Made by a program: the position numbers and the translations under genes. Positions 18,151-27,650 of a DNA stretch of 64,000 nt are shown in pieces (the stretch's first letter is position 1; each line of letters starts with the position of its first letter). Below the pieces are notes generated by a model. It searched no databases and was not told the origin of the DNA. It worked only from the letters and a program-made list of their open reading frames with translations. The stretch comes from Acetobacter estunensis (lineage in GTDB: Bacteria > Pseudomonadota > Alphaproteobacteria > Acetobacterales > Acetobacteraceae): positions 186,001 to 250,000 of the forward strand of contig NZ_JAHRDV010000002.1 in NCBI RefSeq assembly GCF_019083805.1, given 5' to 3'.

Positions 18151-18981
18151 TTAATATCCCTCTGGATTGGAACAGAAGAGAAGGGGCAGGAAGCCGACTT
18201 TTAGCATAGGATTGGACAGCATTTTTTGCGTTAGAAAGAGTGTAAACAATCTTTCGGCAAAATGTCCCATTTGACGATCCGGTTCGCCACGTTTCTCGAT
18301 GAGATGGTTCATCACGCCCCACCACAATGTCATGTATTCGTGAAAAATGGACGTTTTCATGATATACATATTGCAATAACAACCCATCTCCGTGTCTGAA
18401 ATGGCGTCAAGATCAAAGCAGTTGTTTATATCGACATGACGAATAGCCGCGATCAGGTCATCCCAGCCTTCCTGCCCTAAAAAACCGGCGAAAAGATCCT
18501 GTACAAGCACCCCTCGATGGGGACGTTGGCAGATAATGTCATGTGAGCCGACAAAGTTGATGATGTGATCCGTTTCTTCGGAAGCCATCGTGCTACGTTG
18601 AGCGACATAGAAAGAGAATGTTTCTGAAGAAACCGGATAAGTTTGCTCTGACTTCTGGACGGCCTCCCGCCGACGAACATTAAACAACTCGCTATTTATG
18701 TCCTGTGTCAGATTACGTCCCATGAAATCGAGGAAGAACTTTCTTCGCTGGTGCTCGAAACCGATATATTCGTAACGGTCACAGAGATTTTTCCAGACAA
18801 AGTATTGTCCGCGCATTTCAGAATGCGTGTTCTTTCGACTGATATTGATTCCGTCCAGATCGCCCAGCCACGAACCGCCGGAACAACTGTAGCTTCCCGT
18901 TACGAGATCTGAGAAGAGGAGAGATGACCGCTTTATACGAGGAGGCTGATGCAGGAGAGTAAAGATCTTGAGTGAAGTCAT
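18151..18981 (-). CDS. DUF4422 family putative glycosyltransferase
   Basis: A 276-residue protein that matches the DUF4422 pattern found in capsule and lipopolysaccharide clusters: a GDLDGINISRKN segment, SEMRGQYFVWKN, YIGFEHQRRKFF, a CNMYIMKTSIFHEY segment and a GHFAERLFTLFL helix near the end. DUF4422 proteins are thought to transfer sugars, but the reaction is not established. The gene is visibly lower in GC than the glycosyltransferases beside it and is on the opposite strand, which suggests separate acquisition. Its ATG is followed directly by a hydrophilic N terminus, so no export signal. Confidence 0.75.
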   Translation of the reverse strand: MTSLKIFTLLHQPPRIKRSSLLFSDLVTGSYSCSGGSWLGDLDGINISRKNTHSEMRGQYFVWKNLCDRYEYIGFEHQRRKFFLDFMGRNLTQDINSELFNVRRREAVQKSEQTYPVSSETFSFYVAQRSTMASEETDHIINFVGSHDIICQRPHRGVLVQDLFAGFLGQEGWDDLIAAIRHVDINNCFDLDAISDTEMGCYCNMYIMKTSIFHEYMTLWWGVMNHLIEKRGEPDRQMGHFAERLFTLFLTQKMLSNPMLKVGFLPLLFCSNPEGY

Positions 18982-19154
18982 CTTGATGCAAAGTCCGTTT
19001 TTGTCTCGATATCTGTGAAAGATGTCGGCCGTTTTTTAGCGAATATCAACGAATTTTTAAGAATCTCGCTCTTGCTTCAAAGGTAAGATTTTTGATGATG
19101 AGCTTTCTCTTGCTCCTGATTGGCAAGGAAGAGGCAAGGCGGTAACCTGTCGGA

Positions 19155-20498
19155 ATGGCCGACCCGATTGATTTTTCCACACCCGACCCGAGTGTTCAGA
19201 AATTGCTGGCAACGCATCCAGATCTCTCATTGGATGCGCATGATGGGCTTCTGTTTGAACAGATCCCACTGGAGGCGATTGCCCACCATGTCGGCACGCC
19301 GTGCTGGGTGATGAGCGCTGGCACATTGCGCAAGCGTGCCGCGCGGCTTCTTGGTGCGATGGAGGCCGCAGGTCTCTCCGTTTCAGCGCATTTCGCCGTC
19401 AAAGCCAACGATCACCTTGCCGTGCTTCGCATTCTTTCGGAATGTGGGCTTGGTGCGGACGTGGTCAGTGGAGGTGAGCTTCTGCGCGCGCGCAAGGTAG
19501 GGATTCCGGCGTCGAAAATAGTCTTTTCCGGTGTGGGCAAGACAGACGTGGAACTGCGACTGGCTCTGGAAGAAAATATCGCCCAGATCAATGTTGAAAG
19601 CGTTGAGGAACTGGAAATCATTTCCGCGTTGGCCAGTAGCATGGACCGCGAGATCAATATCGTTCTGCGCGTGAACCCGGATGTGGACGCCAAGACACAC
19701 GCCAAAATCACCACGGGCGTCGCGGGCAACAAGTTCGGCATCCCTTATGATGAGGCACTGCCGCTTTATCGCCGTGCGCAGAAATTGCCGGGGGTGAAAG
19801 CTGTTGGTTATGCCGTGCATATCGGGAGCCAGATCCTCACGGTTGCGCCGTATCGGGCCGCCTACGCCAGGATCGCCGAACTGGTGCGCGCCACACGAGC
19901 GGAAGGATTGGCTGTTTCGGTCGTGGATTGTGGCGGTGGACTGGGCATTTGCTACCGTGACGAGGGCGAGGGATCGCCAGATGCGTGGGCAGGAGCGATC
20001 CGTGCGGAACTGGGTCATCTGGACGTGCGACTGGCCATTGAGCCGGGACGCTGGATAGCCGCTCCTGCAGGTGTGCTGTTGGCGAGTGTCGTGCTGCGCA
20101 AGGCCGTTACGGGAGGGGCGTCTTTCCTCGTGCTCGATGCCGCAATGAACGATCTGTTGAGACCTTCGCTGTACGACGCATGGCATGGAATTCTGCCTCT
20201 CTCAGCCCATGACGCCATGGGAAAGCCGGAAATGGTTTCCGTTGTCGGGCCGGTGTGCGAAAGCGGGGATACCTTTGCGCAGGCACGGCTGCTGCCTCAT
20301 CTTCAGCGGGGCGCGCATGTGGCCATTCTCGATACGGGAGCTTATGGCTCAGTGATGAGTTCCACGTATAACGCCCGTCCCCTGGCGGCAGAGGTGCTGG
20401 TGGACGGTCACACATGGAGCGTGATCCGCCCGAGGCAGACGGTTGAGGAACTGTGGGGGAACGAGCGCTTTCCAAATGGTTCTGAAGAGGTGGCATGA
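19155..20498 (+). CDS. lysA: Diaminopimelate decarboxylase
   Basis: Final step of lysine synthesis: PLP-dependent decarboxylation of meso-diaminopimelate in the cytoplasm. The 447-residue fold-type III enzyme has the PLP lysine in HFAVKANDHLAVL, the GADVVSGGEL segment, the HIGSQI motif and the glycine-rich GGGLGI phosphate site, then CESGDTFAQ near the C terminus with the catalytic cysteine. The Shine-Dalgarno before the ATG is weak. It overlaps the DUF4175 gene by four bases (ATGA). In many alphaproteobacteria lysA follows argH-lptM directly; here that pair is at 4917-6496. Confidence 0.96.
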   Translation: MADPIDFSTPDPSVQKLLATHPDLSLDAHDGLLFEQIPLEAIAHHVGTPCWVMSAGTLRKRAARLLGAMEAAGLSVSAHFAVKANDHLAVLRILSECGLGADVVSGGELLRARKVGIPASKIVFSGVGKTDVELRLALEENIAQINVESVEELEIISALASSMDREINIVLRVNPDVDAKTHAKITTGVAGNKFGIPYDEALPLYRRAQKLPGVKAVGYAVHIGSQILTVAPYRAAYARIAELVRATRAEGLAVSVVDCGGGLGICYRDEGEGSPDAWAGAIRAELGHLDVRLAIEPGRWIAAPAGVLLASVVLRKAVTGGASFLVLDAAMNDLLRPSLYDAWHGILPLSAHDAMGKPEMVSVVGPVCESGDTFAQARLLPHLQRGAHVAILDTGAYGSVMSSTYNARPLAAEVLVDGHTWSVIRPRQTVEELWGNERFPNGSEEVA

Positions 20499-23236
20499 GT
20501 GAAGCCGGACCGCAGCATCTGACAAACGCGACAACACTCACGCCTCCACGGGAGGCAGGACTGGCAGCCGTGCGGCAGCGTGCTCGGCGTCTGGTTGCAG
20601 GCGAGCGTCTGATTGTCAGGTTGTCCCCTGCTGTGTCCGTTGCCGGTCTTTATGGTCTTTCGGGGCTCCTGCGTGTTCCCCAGTCCTTGCCGGACTGGCT
20701 GCATGCGTGTGTGGAAATCGGAACTGCTGGAGTGGTCGTGTGGCTGGTGCGGCGGGGGCTGAGTGGCTTTGTGCCACCATCGCGTGCCGTTACCGATCGA
20801 CGTATTGAGATGGCCTCCGACCTGAAAAATCGTCCTCTCGAAGCACTGGCCGATCATCCAGCACATATCGGTGCGGAAGGTCTGTGGGGCGTTCATCAGC
20901 AAAGAATATTGGCCGCTCTCGGTCCGTTGCGAACGGGCGGGGTGCGGCTCGCATCCCTCAAAGGAGCGAGCAGTGCTGCGATCGTGCTGCTTGCCTGTGC
21001 GGGCGCCGGTGTACTCGCGGGTTCTCATGCTCCGGGACGGCTGGTGGCGGCTCTTGTTCCGGGTATCGACGACCCGGATGTGCCCTTGCCACGTGTCGAA
21101 GCGTGGATCACGCCGCCTTCCTACGCGCCCTCGGCTCCCGTGTTTCTTGGGAAAGATGGGGCACCTTCTGGTGTCGTGCCGGAAAGTTCTATGCTTGTGG
21201 CGACGATCAGCGGACTGCCGGCAGCACCGCGGGTGTGCGGCGATTTTCGTAATCTGGTTACGCAACCACTGGGAGACCAGTCGTGGCGTGTGCAGGCCGT
21301 GTTGAGTGGATCCGGTTCGTTAGCGCTCACCAGCCGGGGACGTACCATCGCGTCATGGCAACTGAATGTAGCGCCTGACCGGATGCCGCAGGTCGCATGG
21401 GGCGGGCATCCGGGCGGTGAAAAAGGAGGACGTCGGACGCGGCTGCCCTATCGGGCGGCCCATGCCTACGGTCTCGACACGCTGACGGTTGAGATGCGGC
21501 TTGCCCATCCCGGATTGCTGGGTAGCTCACGTGTTTTCAAGGTTCCCGTGCCTCTGTCCGGTCATCCTCTGGAAGCGAAAGGTGCGCTCACCCCCGATCT
21601 CTCGGACGATCCATGGGCAGGGGAAGAGGTGGTTGGCGTACTGGTGGCAAAGAGTGTCAGTGGCAAGGAGGCGCGCAGTAACGCTGCGACATTCCGGTTG
21701 GGATCGCGGACATTCCGCTCTCCCGTTGCGCGGGCTGTGCTGGATCTGCGGCGACGTCTTGCATTGGGTGGAGAAGGTCGGTCCGAAGCAGCGCAGGATC
21801 TGGCCGCACTGGGTGACACCCCCGGTCCCATTGCCGAGAACACCGGAACCTTTCTCAATCTGGCGGCCATCGTAGCCCTGCTGAACAACGCGGATGTGGA
21901 CGATCCAGCGGCCCGTGATGAAGCGGTCGGCCGCCTGTGGGATCTGGCGCTCGACATTGAGGATCAGTTGCACGGGGGACGTGAAGCCGCGCTCGCGTCG
22001 ATTGATGTCCGGGCGGCCCAAGAAGCCGTGTCGCAGCAGTTGCAGCATATGCGTCAGGATAATGCGCATGGACAGCAGGATCAGGCGGAACTGAAGAAGC
22101 GGATGGATGATCTGCGGAGCGCCATTTCGCGCAAGATGCAGACATTGGCCGAACAGGCCATTCGCAATGGCTCTGCAATTCCCGATCTGCCGGGTCTCAC
22201 GAAATCGGGGGATCAGGCTTTCCGCAAGCTGATGGAGCGGCTGCAGAACGACGCCGCTGAGGGGCATGGGGGCGATGCGATGGAGAAACTCCAGCAATTG
22301 GAGGATTCCATCGAGAAGATGCGTAACGCCACGCCGCAGGACATGGCCAAGCTCGCCCAGCAAATGGTGGCGCAACAGAAACTGCGTGAGCAGGCGGCCG
22401 GGCTGGACGATCTGGTGCGCCAGCAGTCCGGCCTGCTCGATCATGCCCAGTCGCGTCTGGACAAAGCGCGACGTCAGGCAGGGGAAGGGCAGCCGTCGCA
22501 GGGTGGCGGCGAAGAGGACATGGGAAGCATGTCCACGACCGAACTTTTGCAGAAACTGGGACTTGTCCCTCCCGACGCTGGGAGTTCGCCTGCGCCCACA
22601 CAACAGGTGCCGACACCTCCGCCCCCTCCATCATCGGAGCAGGAAAAAGAGGCATCTGCGGAACAGACGCATAATGACGCAGCGGCGCAGCACGCTCTGA
22701 CACGTGCCACGCAGGAACTCGGCAGCGAGTTTAAGCAGCTTTCCGGCAAGGATGTCCCAGCCTTTTCCACGGCTGAGAAAGCCATGAAGGATGCACGGCA
22801 TGCTCTGGCACAAGGAGACGATCAGGCGGCTTCTCAAGCACAATCTGCGGCTCTCAAGGCTCTGCAGCAGGGGCGCGGACAAATGAAGCAGGCGTTGCAG
22901 AGCAATGGCGGGGGCGGATCTGGCTCCACGACGTTTCTGCCTTCTTTCGGAGGGCAGGGTCAGGAAGGCGAGGGACAGCAGGGCGGCGGAGACGAGGACA
23001 ACACCTCTGGACATGATGGAGGTTCAGAGCGCGATCAGGAGACCGATCGTGACCCACTGGGCCGGGCAACGGGTGAGGGCAAGGACTCAGCCGTCGATCA
23101 GGGAGGAAAGCTGCCCGATACGCTGTCGCGTGAACGGGCCCATGAAATCGAGGAAGAACTGCGCCGTCGTGACTCCGACCGCACACGCCCGAAAGAGGAA
23201 CTCGATTATCTGGACCGACTGCTCAAGTCGTTCTGA
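20495..23236 (+). CDS. DUF4175 (TIGR02302) membrane protein
   Basis: A 913-residue protein of the DUF4175/TIGR02302 family, nearly always found after lysA in alphaproteobacteria; function unknown. Hydrophobic segments lie at about residues 45-60, 70-85 and 155-175. A beta-rich part follows (VEAWITPPSYAPSAPV), and the C-terminal third is Gln-, Ala- and Gly-rich with long coiled-coil-like helices (QQLQHMRQDN, AKLAQQMVAQQKLREQ), proline runs and a charged tail ending LDYLDRLLKSF. The tail overlaps the convergent FUSC gene by 31 bases. Its start overlaps lysA, so the two are an operon. Confidence 0.87.
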   Translation: MSEAGPQHLTNATTLTPPREAGLAAVRQRARRLVAGERLIVRLSPAVSVAGLYGLSGLLRVPQSLPDWLHACVEIGTAGVVVWLVRRGLSGFVPPSRAVTDRRIEMASDLKNRPLEALADHPAHIGAEGLWGVHQQRILAALGPLRTGGVRLASLKGASSAAIVLLACAGAGVLAGSHAPGRLVAALVPGIDDPDVPLPRVEAWITPPSYAPSAPVFLGKDGAPSGVVPESSMLVATISGLPAAPRVCGDFRNLVTQPLGDQSWRVQAVLSGSGSLALTSRGRTIASWQLNVAPDRMPQVAWGGHPGGEKGGRRTRLPYRAAHAYGLDTLTVEMRLAHPGLLGSSRVFKVPVPLSGHPLEAKGALTPDLSDDPWAGEEVVGVLVAKSVSGKEARSNAATFRLGSRTFRSPVARAVLDLRRRLALGGEGRSEAAQDLAALGDTPGPIAENTGTFLNLAAIVALLNNADVDDPAARDEAVGRLWDLALDIEDQLHGGREAALASIDVRAAQEAVSQQLQHMRQDNAHGQQDQAELKKRMDDLRSAISRKMQTLAEQAIRNGSAIPDLPGLTKSGDQAFRKLMERLQNDAAEGHGGDAMEKLQQLEDSIEKMRNATPQDMAKLAQQMVAQQKLREQAAGLDDLVRQQSGLLDHAQSRLDKARRQAGEGQPSQGGGEEDMGSMSTTELLQKLGLVPPDAGSSPAPTQQVPTPPPPPSSEQEKEASAEQTHNDAAAQHALTRATQELGSEFKQLSGKDVPAFSTAEKAMKDARHALAQGDDQAASQAQSAALKALQQGRGQMKQALQSNGGGGSGSTTFLPSFGGQGQEGEGQQGGGDEDNTSGHDGGSERDQETDRDPLGRATGEGKDSAVDQGGKLPDTLSRERAHEIEEELRRRDSDRTRPKEELDYLDRLLKSF

Positions 23237-25041
23237 GAGGCATGGCTGCTGGCCAGCAGGGCGTTACAGTGTGAGGTGACGATATCTCTCGCGCGGCTCG
23301 TTGGAGAAGAGGCGTTCAGAAGCGCGCGAACATCGGCTTCACGAAACCCATGCTTCTGCCAGTGGTGCAGAAAGAGAGTAAGCGCATTTTTGAGGGCGGG
23401 AGAGGTCTCTTGCGCACGCTGGACGTCACGCAGAGTGATAAGGATCAACCCACGCTCTAAAATGGTCAGAGAGCGCTCCATATAGGGCAGGAGTGCTGGC
23501 GCGGGGATGCGCGAGGCCACGCGTGTCAGACGCACCAGACTGTTGGCGTTCTGTACTAGCCATTCATGCGGATCGAGCCGATTGCTGTTACGTGCCAAAG
23601 CGCGCAACTGGCTTCCGATCCAGCGCTCCGTGCTGCGCATATGGTGGTCGAGCTGGAATGGCATGATGCTGCGGTAGGTCCAGCGAGCAAACAGGATGGC
23701 GCACAGAAAAGCCATTGCGCCATTGAGAAAACCGATTTCGTCGTAACGTCCCTGATTGGAGGGACCGATCAGCACAGGCAGGAACATGTTGAAGGAAAAG
23801 GCGTAGCCTGACGTTTCCGCACGTGTGGCCGCGAGACCGCCGACGACCATGAAGGGCATCAGCACAACGACAAGCAGTTCCGGGGATGTGACAGCCGGAA
23901 CGAGAAGAAAGGCGCACAGGGTGGCCGCCGCCACGCTGAAGATGCCTCCTGCAAGAAAACTGGATGATGCCAGCAGAGGATTTTCTCGGGTGGCAAGAAG
24001 GCCATAGACCAGCGAGACGAACGAAACAAAACTTAGTCCTGCTGGCCACGCTGTGGTTTCCCAGATGAGCCATGCTCCAAGAATACCGCCACAGGCACGA
24101 AGTCCATTGTCGCGTGCGTCGTTGAAGCTACGCCGGGAGAACACACGAAAGCGGAAGCGGTCACCGTGGCGCGGCACTTCGCAGGCGTGAATATGTTCCT
24201 CCAACCTGTTCCAATCATGGGCAAGCCAGTGGTTTTCGGCGGGCTCTCCAGCCAAAACCTCCACCCGACTTCGGGCAAGTAGCGCCACGAGACAGGCGAG
24301 GGCGGCCCGCGCATGATCTGCCACGCGAAGATGTGGCCCCATTTCCATAGCGTCATAGGTCAAGCGGTTATTGGCTTGCGCAAGTTCTCCCAAAAGCTGG
24401 AAGCGGACGGTCGGGTCATCCTTCCGTTCACGGGCATGGAGAATGATCTCGCTTACGGAGGAACGGAGAGCGTAAAGCCGGTTGAGCAGACGAAGGTGCG
24501 CTTTTGCCTGCAAATTGGGCATGGAGAGAATGGCCAGAAGCGTCTCGCAAAGCACGCCGAGGATAATGTAGGTGCCGCGAGACACCGCCACATCGAACAC
24601 TGTGTCGGGGTTGCTGGCCGCACCTGTGGCCACAATGGTGGAGGTGAAACTTGCCACCAAAAGACCGTAGGTTGGATATCCGTCCAGCAGGGTGGCGGTA
24701 GCGCAGCATGTGCCCACCCAGAGTGCGAGGACAGGAAAGAAAAGACCGGACTGTTGGGGAAAAGCGGCAATCAGCGCCATGGCGGCCATACAACCGATGA
24801 CAGTTCCCACAACACGCCACCGGGCCTTGGCAAGACTTTCTCCCCGGGAAGTAAGAGCGACAACCCATACGGTGAGTGGCGCCCACGCCGGACTGTCCAA
24901 CTCCATCCACATGGCGATAAGAAGCGAGATGGCGGCGGCGAAAGACGTCCGTATCGCAAACACGAAGGAGGGAAAGGTCGGGGCGAGTAGCCACTCCCAT
25001 GTGTTGAAATGAAAAAAGGTGCGGCTGGAGAGAGCGGGCAT
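23206..25041 (-). CDS. FUSC family efflux protein (AaeB-like)
   Basis: A 611-residue inner-membrane protein with the FUSC arrangement: two sets of about six hydrophobic helices, at residues about 25-170 and 345-470, each followed by a soluble segment. The N-terminal set begins FAIRTSFAAAISLLIAMWMEL and contains SPAWAPLTVWVV, typical of aromatic-acid or fusaric-acid exporters. Such exporters normally work with a periplasmic adaptor; none is encoded here. The LysR-type gene immediately upstream on the same strand, 84 bases away, is the obvious candidate regulator. Substrate unknown. Confidence 0.85.
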   Translation of the reverse strand: MPALSSRTFFHFNTWEWLLAPTFPSFVFAIRTSFAAAISLLIAMWMELDSPAWAPLTVWVVALTSRGESLAKARWRVVGTVIGCMAAMALIAAFPQQSGLFFPVLALWVGTCCATATLLDGYPTYGLLVASFTSTIVATGAASNPDTVFDVAVSRGTYIILGVLCETLLAILSMPNLQAKAHLRLLNRLYALRSSVSEIILHARERKDDPTVRFQLLGELAQANNRLTYDAMEMGPHLRVADHARAALACLVALLARSRVEVLAGEPAENHWLAHDWNRLEEHIHACEVPRHGDRFRFRVFSRRSFNDARDNGLRACGGILGAWLIWETTAWPAGLSFVSFVSLVYGLLATRENPLLASSSFLAGGIFSVAAATLCAFLLVPAVTSPELLVVVLMPFMVVGGLAATRAETSGYAFSFNMFLPVLIGPSNQGRYDEIGFLNGAMAFLCAILFARWTYRSIMPFQLDHHMRSTERWIGSQLRALARNSNRLDPHEWLVQNANSLVRLTRVASRIPAPALLPYMERSLTILERGLILITLRDVQRAQETSPALKNALTLFLHHWQKHGFREADVRALLNASSPTSRARDIVTSHCNALLASSHASQNDLSSRSR

Positions 25042-25125
25042 GACAATGGCCCCGGTGCCTCACACAGACCGTCCGGGTCCAAGCGTTTGTTGTGATGTCT
25101 TCATAAGCATTGTTTATGAAGGGCG

Positions 25126-26031
25126 TCAGAGGGTGAAAACATCATCCAGTGAAAGCCGGCAGCCAATTTCCCACATGCGGGTTGTCAGTGCGGTCTGCAT
25201 CGGACGGGCCAATCTGACGAGACCGATCGTACTTCCGTTGGTCGGTGCAAGTTTTCTTATCTGGAGAGGGCCATCGGGTGTCGCCTGAAGTGGAAGGGCG
25301 GCAATTGGCAGTATCGTGGCAATCCGTCCGTTGAGCAGTTCCGCATGCAGAAGCGTCACGGAATTAGTTTCAAGAGTGATGGTGGGTGTGATGCCGGCTG
25401 ACTGAAAGGCTGCATTTACGAACTGGCGGCAGCGCATATCGTTGTTCAACAGCCCCAGCGGCAGGTCGCTCAAATCCTCCCAGCCAATATGCCGTGTGCC
25501 GGGAAGAGCAACGCTTGGAGCCGCAGCGAGAACCTGCTGTTCATCGTAGAGAGGATGAGTGTCGAAAAGACCACCGGATGGCACCTGATCGAGATACATC
25601 AGAGCCAGTTGGCTGCGGTGCTCCTGAAGATGATGCAAGGCGTCTGCATTGGGACAGATGGTGGCGTTCACATGCAGAGCGGGTAGCACTGCCCGAAAAC
25701 TTTCCAGCAATAGAGGCAGGACGAGCACGGTGGGCGGTATGGCGCACAGGCTGATGGAGCCTCCCGCGATATCCTGAGCAAAGGACGCTTCCTGTCTGAG
25801 ATTTCCCAGATCGGCCAAGGTCTCATGTGCCCAGGCCAGCACACGTTCTCCTGCGGGCGTGAACCCCTGAAAGCGTCGGTTACGCTGGATGATAGTGAGT
25901 CCGAGTTCGTTTTCCAGCTGCCGTATAGCCGCGGAAAGGGCGGGCTGAGACACGCCACAATGCTCGGCAGCCCGGGAGAAATGCCGGTATTGATCCAGCG
26001 CCACGAGATAGGTCAGTTGCCGAAGGAACAT
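25126..26031 (-). CDS. LysR family transcriptional regulator
   Basis: A 301-residue LysR-type regulator. The winged helix-turn-helix is at residues about 1-62: FLRQLTYLVALDQYRHFSRAA, then CGVSQPALSAAIRQLENELG. The remainder is a periplasmic-binding-like effector domain of normal length. It lies between an FHS sugar permease (upstream) and an FUSC exporter (downstream), all on the minus strand, so it may control either one; no divergent partner exists, which is unusual for this family. Effector unknown. Confidence 0.93.
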   Translation of the reverse strand: MFLRQLTYLVALDQYRHFSRAAEHCGVSQPALSAAIRQLENELGLTIIQRNRRFQGFTPAGERVLAWAHETLADLGNLRQEASFAQDIAGGSISLCAIPPTVLVLPLLLESFRAVLPALHVNATICPNADALHHLQEHRSQLALMYLDQVPSGGLFDTHPLYDEQQVLAAAPSVALPGTRHIGWEDLSDLPLGLLNNDMRCRQFVNAAFQSAGITPTITLETNSVTLLHAELLNGRIATILPIAALPLQATPDGPLQIRKLAPTNGSTIGLVRLARPMQTALTTRMWEIGCRLSLDDVFTL

Positions 26032-26187
26032 CGTCTCTTTCTTTGAGAATGTTTTAATATCAACTTGTTAAATAAGAAATGTAAGGCCATATCTGAGATA
26101 AAAATCGTCCACGAAAAATACGCAGTTGGTTATTTGATAAAAATATATTTTAAAAACAATGTATTATATAAATTACATCATGCACCA

Positions 26188-27462
26188 TCATATTTTTTCG
26201 CCTCCAAATATAAGATTATAAAACAAAATAATAACATAGGCAGTTAGAGCGAGCGCCGTGAACGCATCCTGGAAACCGATCAAGGGCTTCAGCAACGCGA
26301 ATATCTGCGGAACAAAAGCACCGCCTGAGAAAGCCATCACCAGAAGCGCAGAAGCCCGTGCCACATGCGGACCACTGTCCCGAATGGCCATAGGGAAAAG
26401 CGCTGGCATGATCATGGCGTTCGCAAGACCGAGAAAGGCCACGCACAGCACGGAAAGATATCCATGAGTGAAGAGGGCTGTCAGGGCAAAAAACACGCCA
26501 GCCAGAGAGGAAAGCATCATCGCGTGTTGCTGGGAGAGGAACCGGGGCACGCAGACAAGACCTAGCACGTAACCTACCATCATCCCGGTCAACGTGAAGG
26601 CTGTGAAAAACCGTGTTTGTTCGAGTGGCAGCCCGAAACCCTGTCCATATGTCCCGATGGCGTCGCCAGCCAACACTTCTACGCCGACATAAAGAAAAGT
26701 TGTGAGTATGCCGAATGTCAGGCGCGGAGACATGGAAAAGCGACTGGACGAAAGAGCGTTTCCGTCAGGGCACACCGGATCCGGTAACTGCGAAAAGGCG
26801 ACGGCCAGAGATGCGAGAAAAAGCGTGCCCGCCATGATGAGATAGGGAAGGTAGATGGCCTGCGCGAACCCGGAAAGAATGATTCCCCGCGCGGCTGCAG
26901 AGGGGGCGTTCTGCGCAGCCTCGACCACGCCGCCGATGTCGCGCATGACAAGGGCCGCCAGCACGATGGGAGCAAGAATGCCGGCACATTTGTTGCACAA
27001 CCCCATGATGGCGATGCGCTGTGCAGCCCGATCGTGCGGGCCGAGAAGGCTCACATACGGATTGACCGTGACCTGAAGCTGGGTAAGGCCGCAGCCAAGC
27101 ACCAGCAGTCCGGCTAATGCCCCGCTATAGGAGCGTGCTGCCACGAACTGTCCAAACAGAGCGGTGCCAATGCTCATGATGGCAAGAGCGAGTGCCAGTC
27201 CACGCCTGAGTCCCATTTTGTCGGTGATCCACGCGGCGGGTAGGGCAAAAAACAGATAGGAAAGATAAAAGACGAACGGAACCAGAAAGGCGCCCGTGTC
27301 GGAGAGGGAAAAAGCCACTCTCACGAAAGCGATGAGCGGACCGTTCAACCATGTCACGAAGCCGATGAGGAAAAAGAGCGCGGCCGTTGCGATCAACGGA
27401 GGCCAGCCATAGGACCCGGCCGGGCAGCGATCATGACGTGATAGGACTGACGAAGACGACAC
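26188..27462 (-). CDS. FHS-type (FucP/GluP-like) sugar permease
   Basis: A 424-residue major facilitator with about twelve hydrophobic helices. The first helix holds FFLIGFVTWLNGPLI, a hallmark of the fucose/glucose/galactose:H+ symporter (FHS) group; it continues with LSYLFFALPAAWITDKMG and the LTQLQVTVNPYVSLLG segment also typical of that group. The probable cargo is a hexose or 6-deoxyhexose. It is divergent from galE with a 188-base gap carrying a 9-bp inverted repeat, which fits co-regulation with galactose metabolism, though this is inference. The gene's last codons run into AT-rich intergenic sequence. Confidence 0.87.
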   Translation of the reverse strand: MSSSSVLSRHDRCPAGSYGWPPLIATAALFFLIGFVTWLNGPLIAFVRVAFSLSDTGAFLVPFVFYLSYLFFALPAAWITDKMGLRRGLALALAIMSIGTALFGQFVAARSYSGALAGLLVLGCGLTQLQVTVNPYVSLLGPHDRAAQRIAIMGLCNKCAGILAPIVLAALVMRDIGGVVEAAQNAPSAAARGIILSGFAQAIYLPYLIMAGTLFLASLAVAFSQLPDPVCPDGNALSSSRFSMSPRLTFGILTTFLYVGVEVLAGDAIGTYGQGFGLPLEQTRFFTAFTLTGMMVGYVLGLVCVPRFLSQQHAMMLSSLAGVFFALTALFTHGYLSVLCVAFLGLANAMIMPALFPMAIRDSGPHVARASALLVMAFSGGAFVPQIFALLKPLIGFQDAFTALALTAYVIILFYNLIFGGEKI

Positions 27463-27553
27463 GAGGGGACATTCCGGAAGGAGCAGAAGCTATCGGTGGT
27501 TAGAGCAGATCGATCCGAAAGGGAAACGGTTGGGTCTTGCGGGCATTTGAAGG

Positions 27554-27594
27554 TTAATGACGACGAAACAATGTGATACGTAAAACGTCATTAA
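27554..27594. promoter_or_regulatory. Possible operator between permease and galE
   Basis: TTAATGACG at 27554-27562 is repeated inverted as CGTCATTAA at 27586-27594, centre-to-centre about three helical turns, in the divergent intergenic region. A dimeric repressor site is plausible; the binding protein is unknown. Confidence 0.4.
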
Positions 27595-27650
27595 AGTCCG
27601 ACAGAAGGCCTGCTGAGCGCCGGTCAGAGATCAAGGATTAAGGTGAGATC

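Noticed and set aside
21527-22603. 358-residue minus-strand frame within the DUF4175 gene
   Set aside because: Antisense to the Gln-rich part of a conserved family protein, with no motif of its own.
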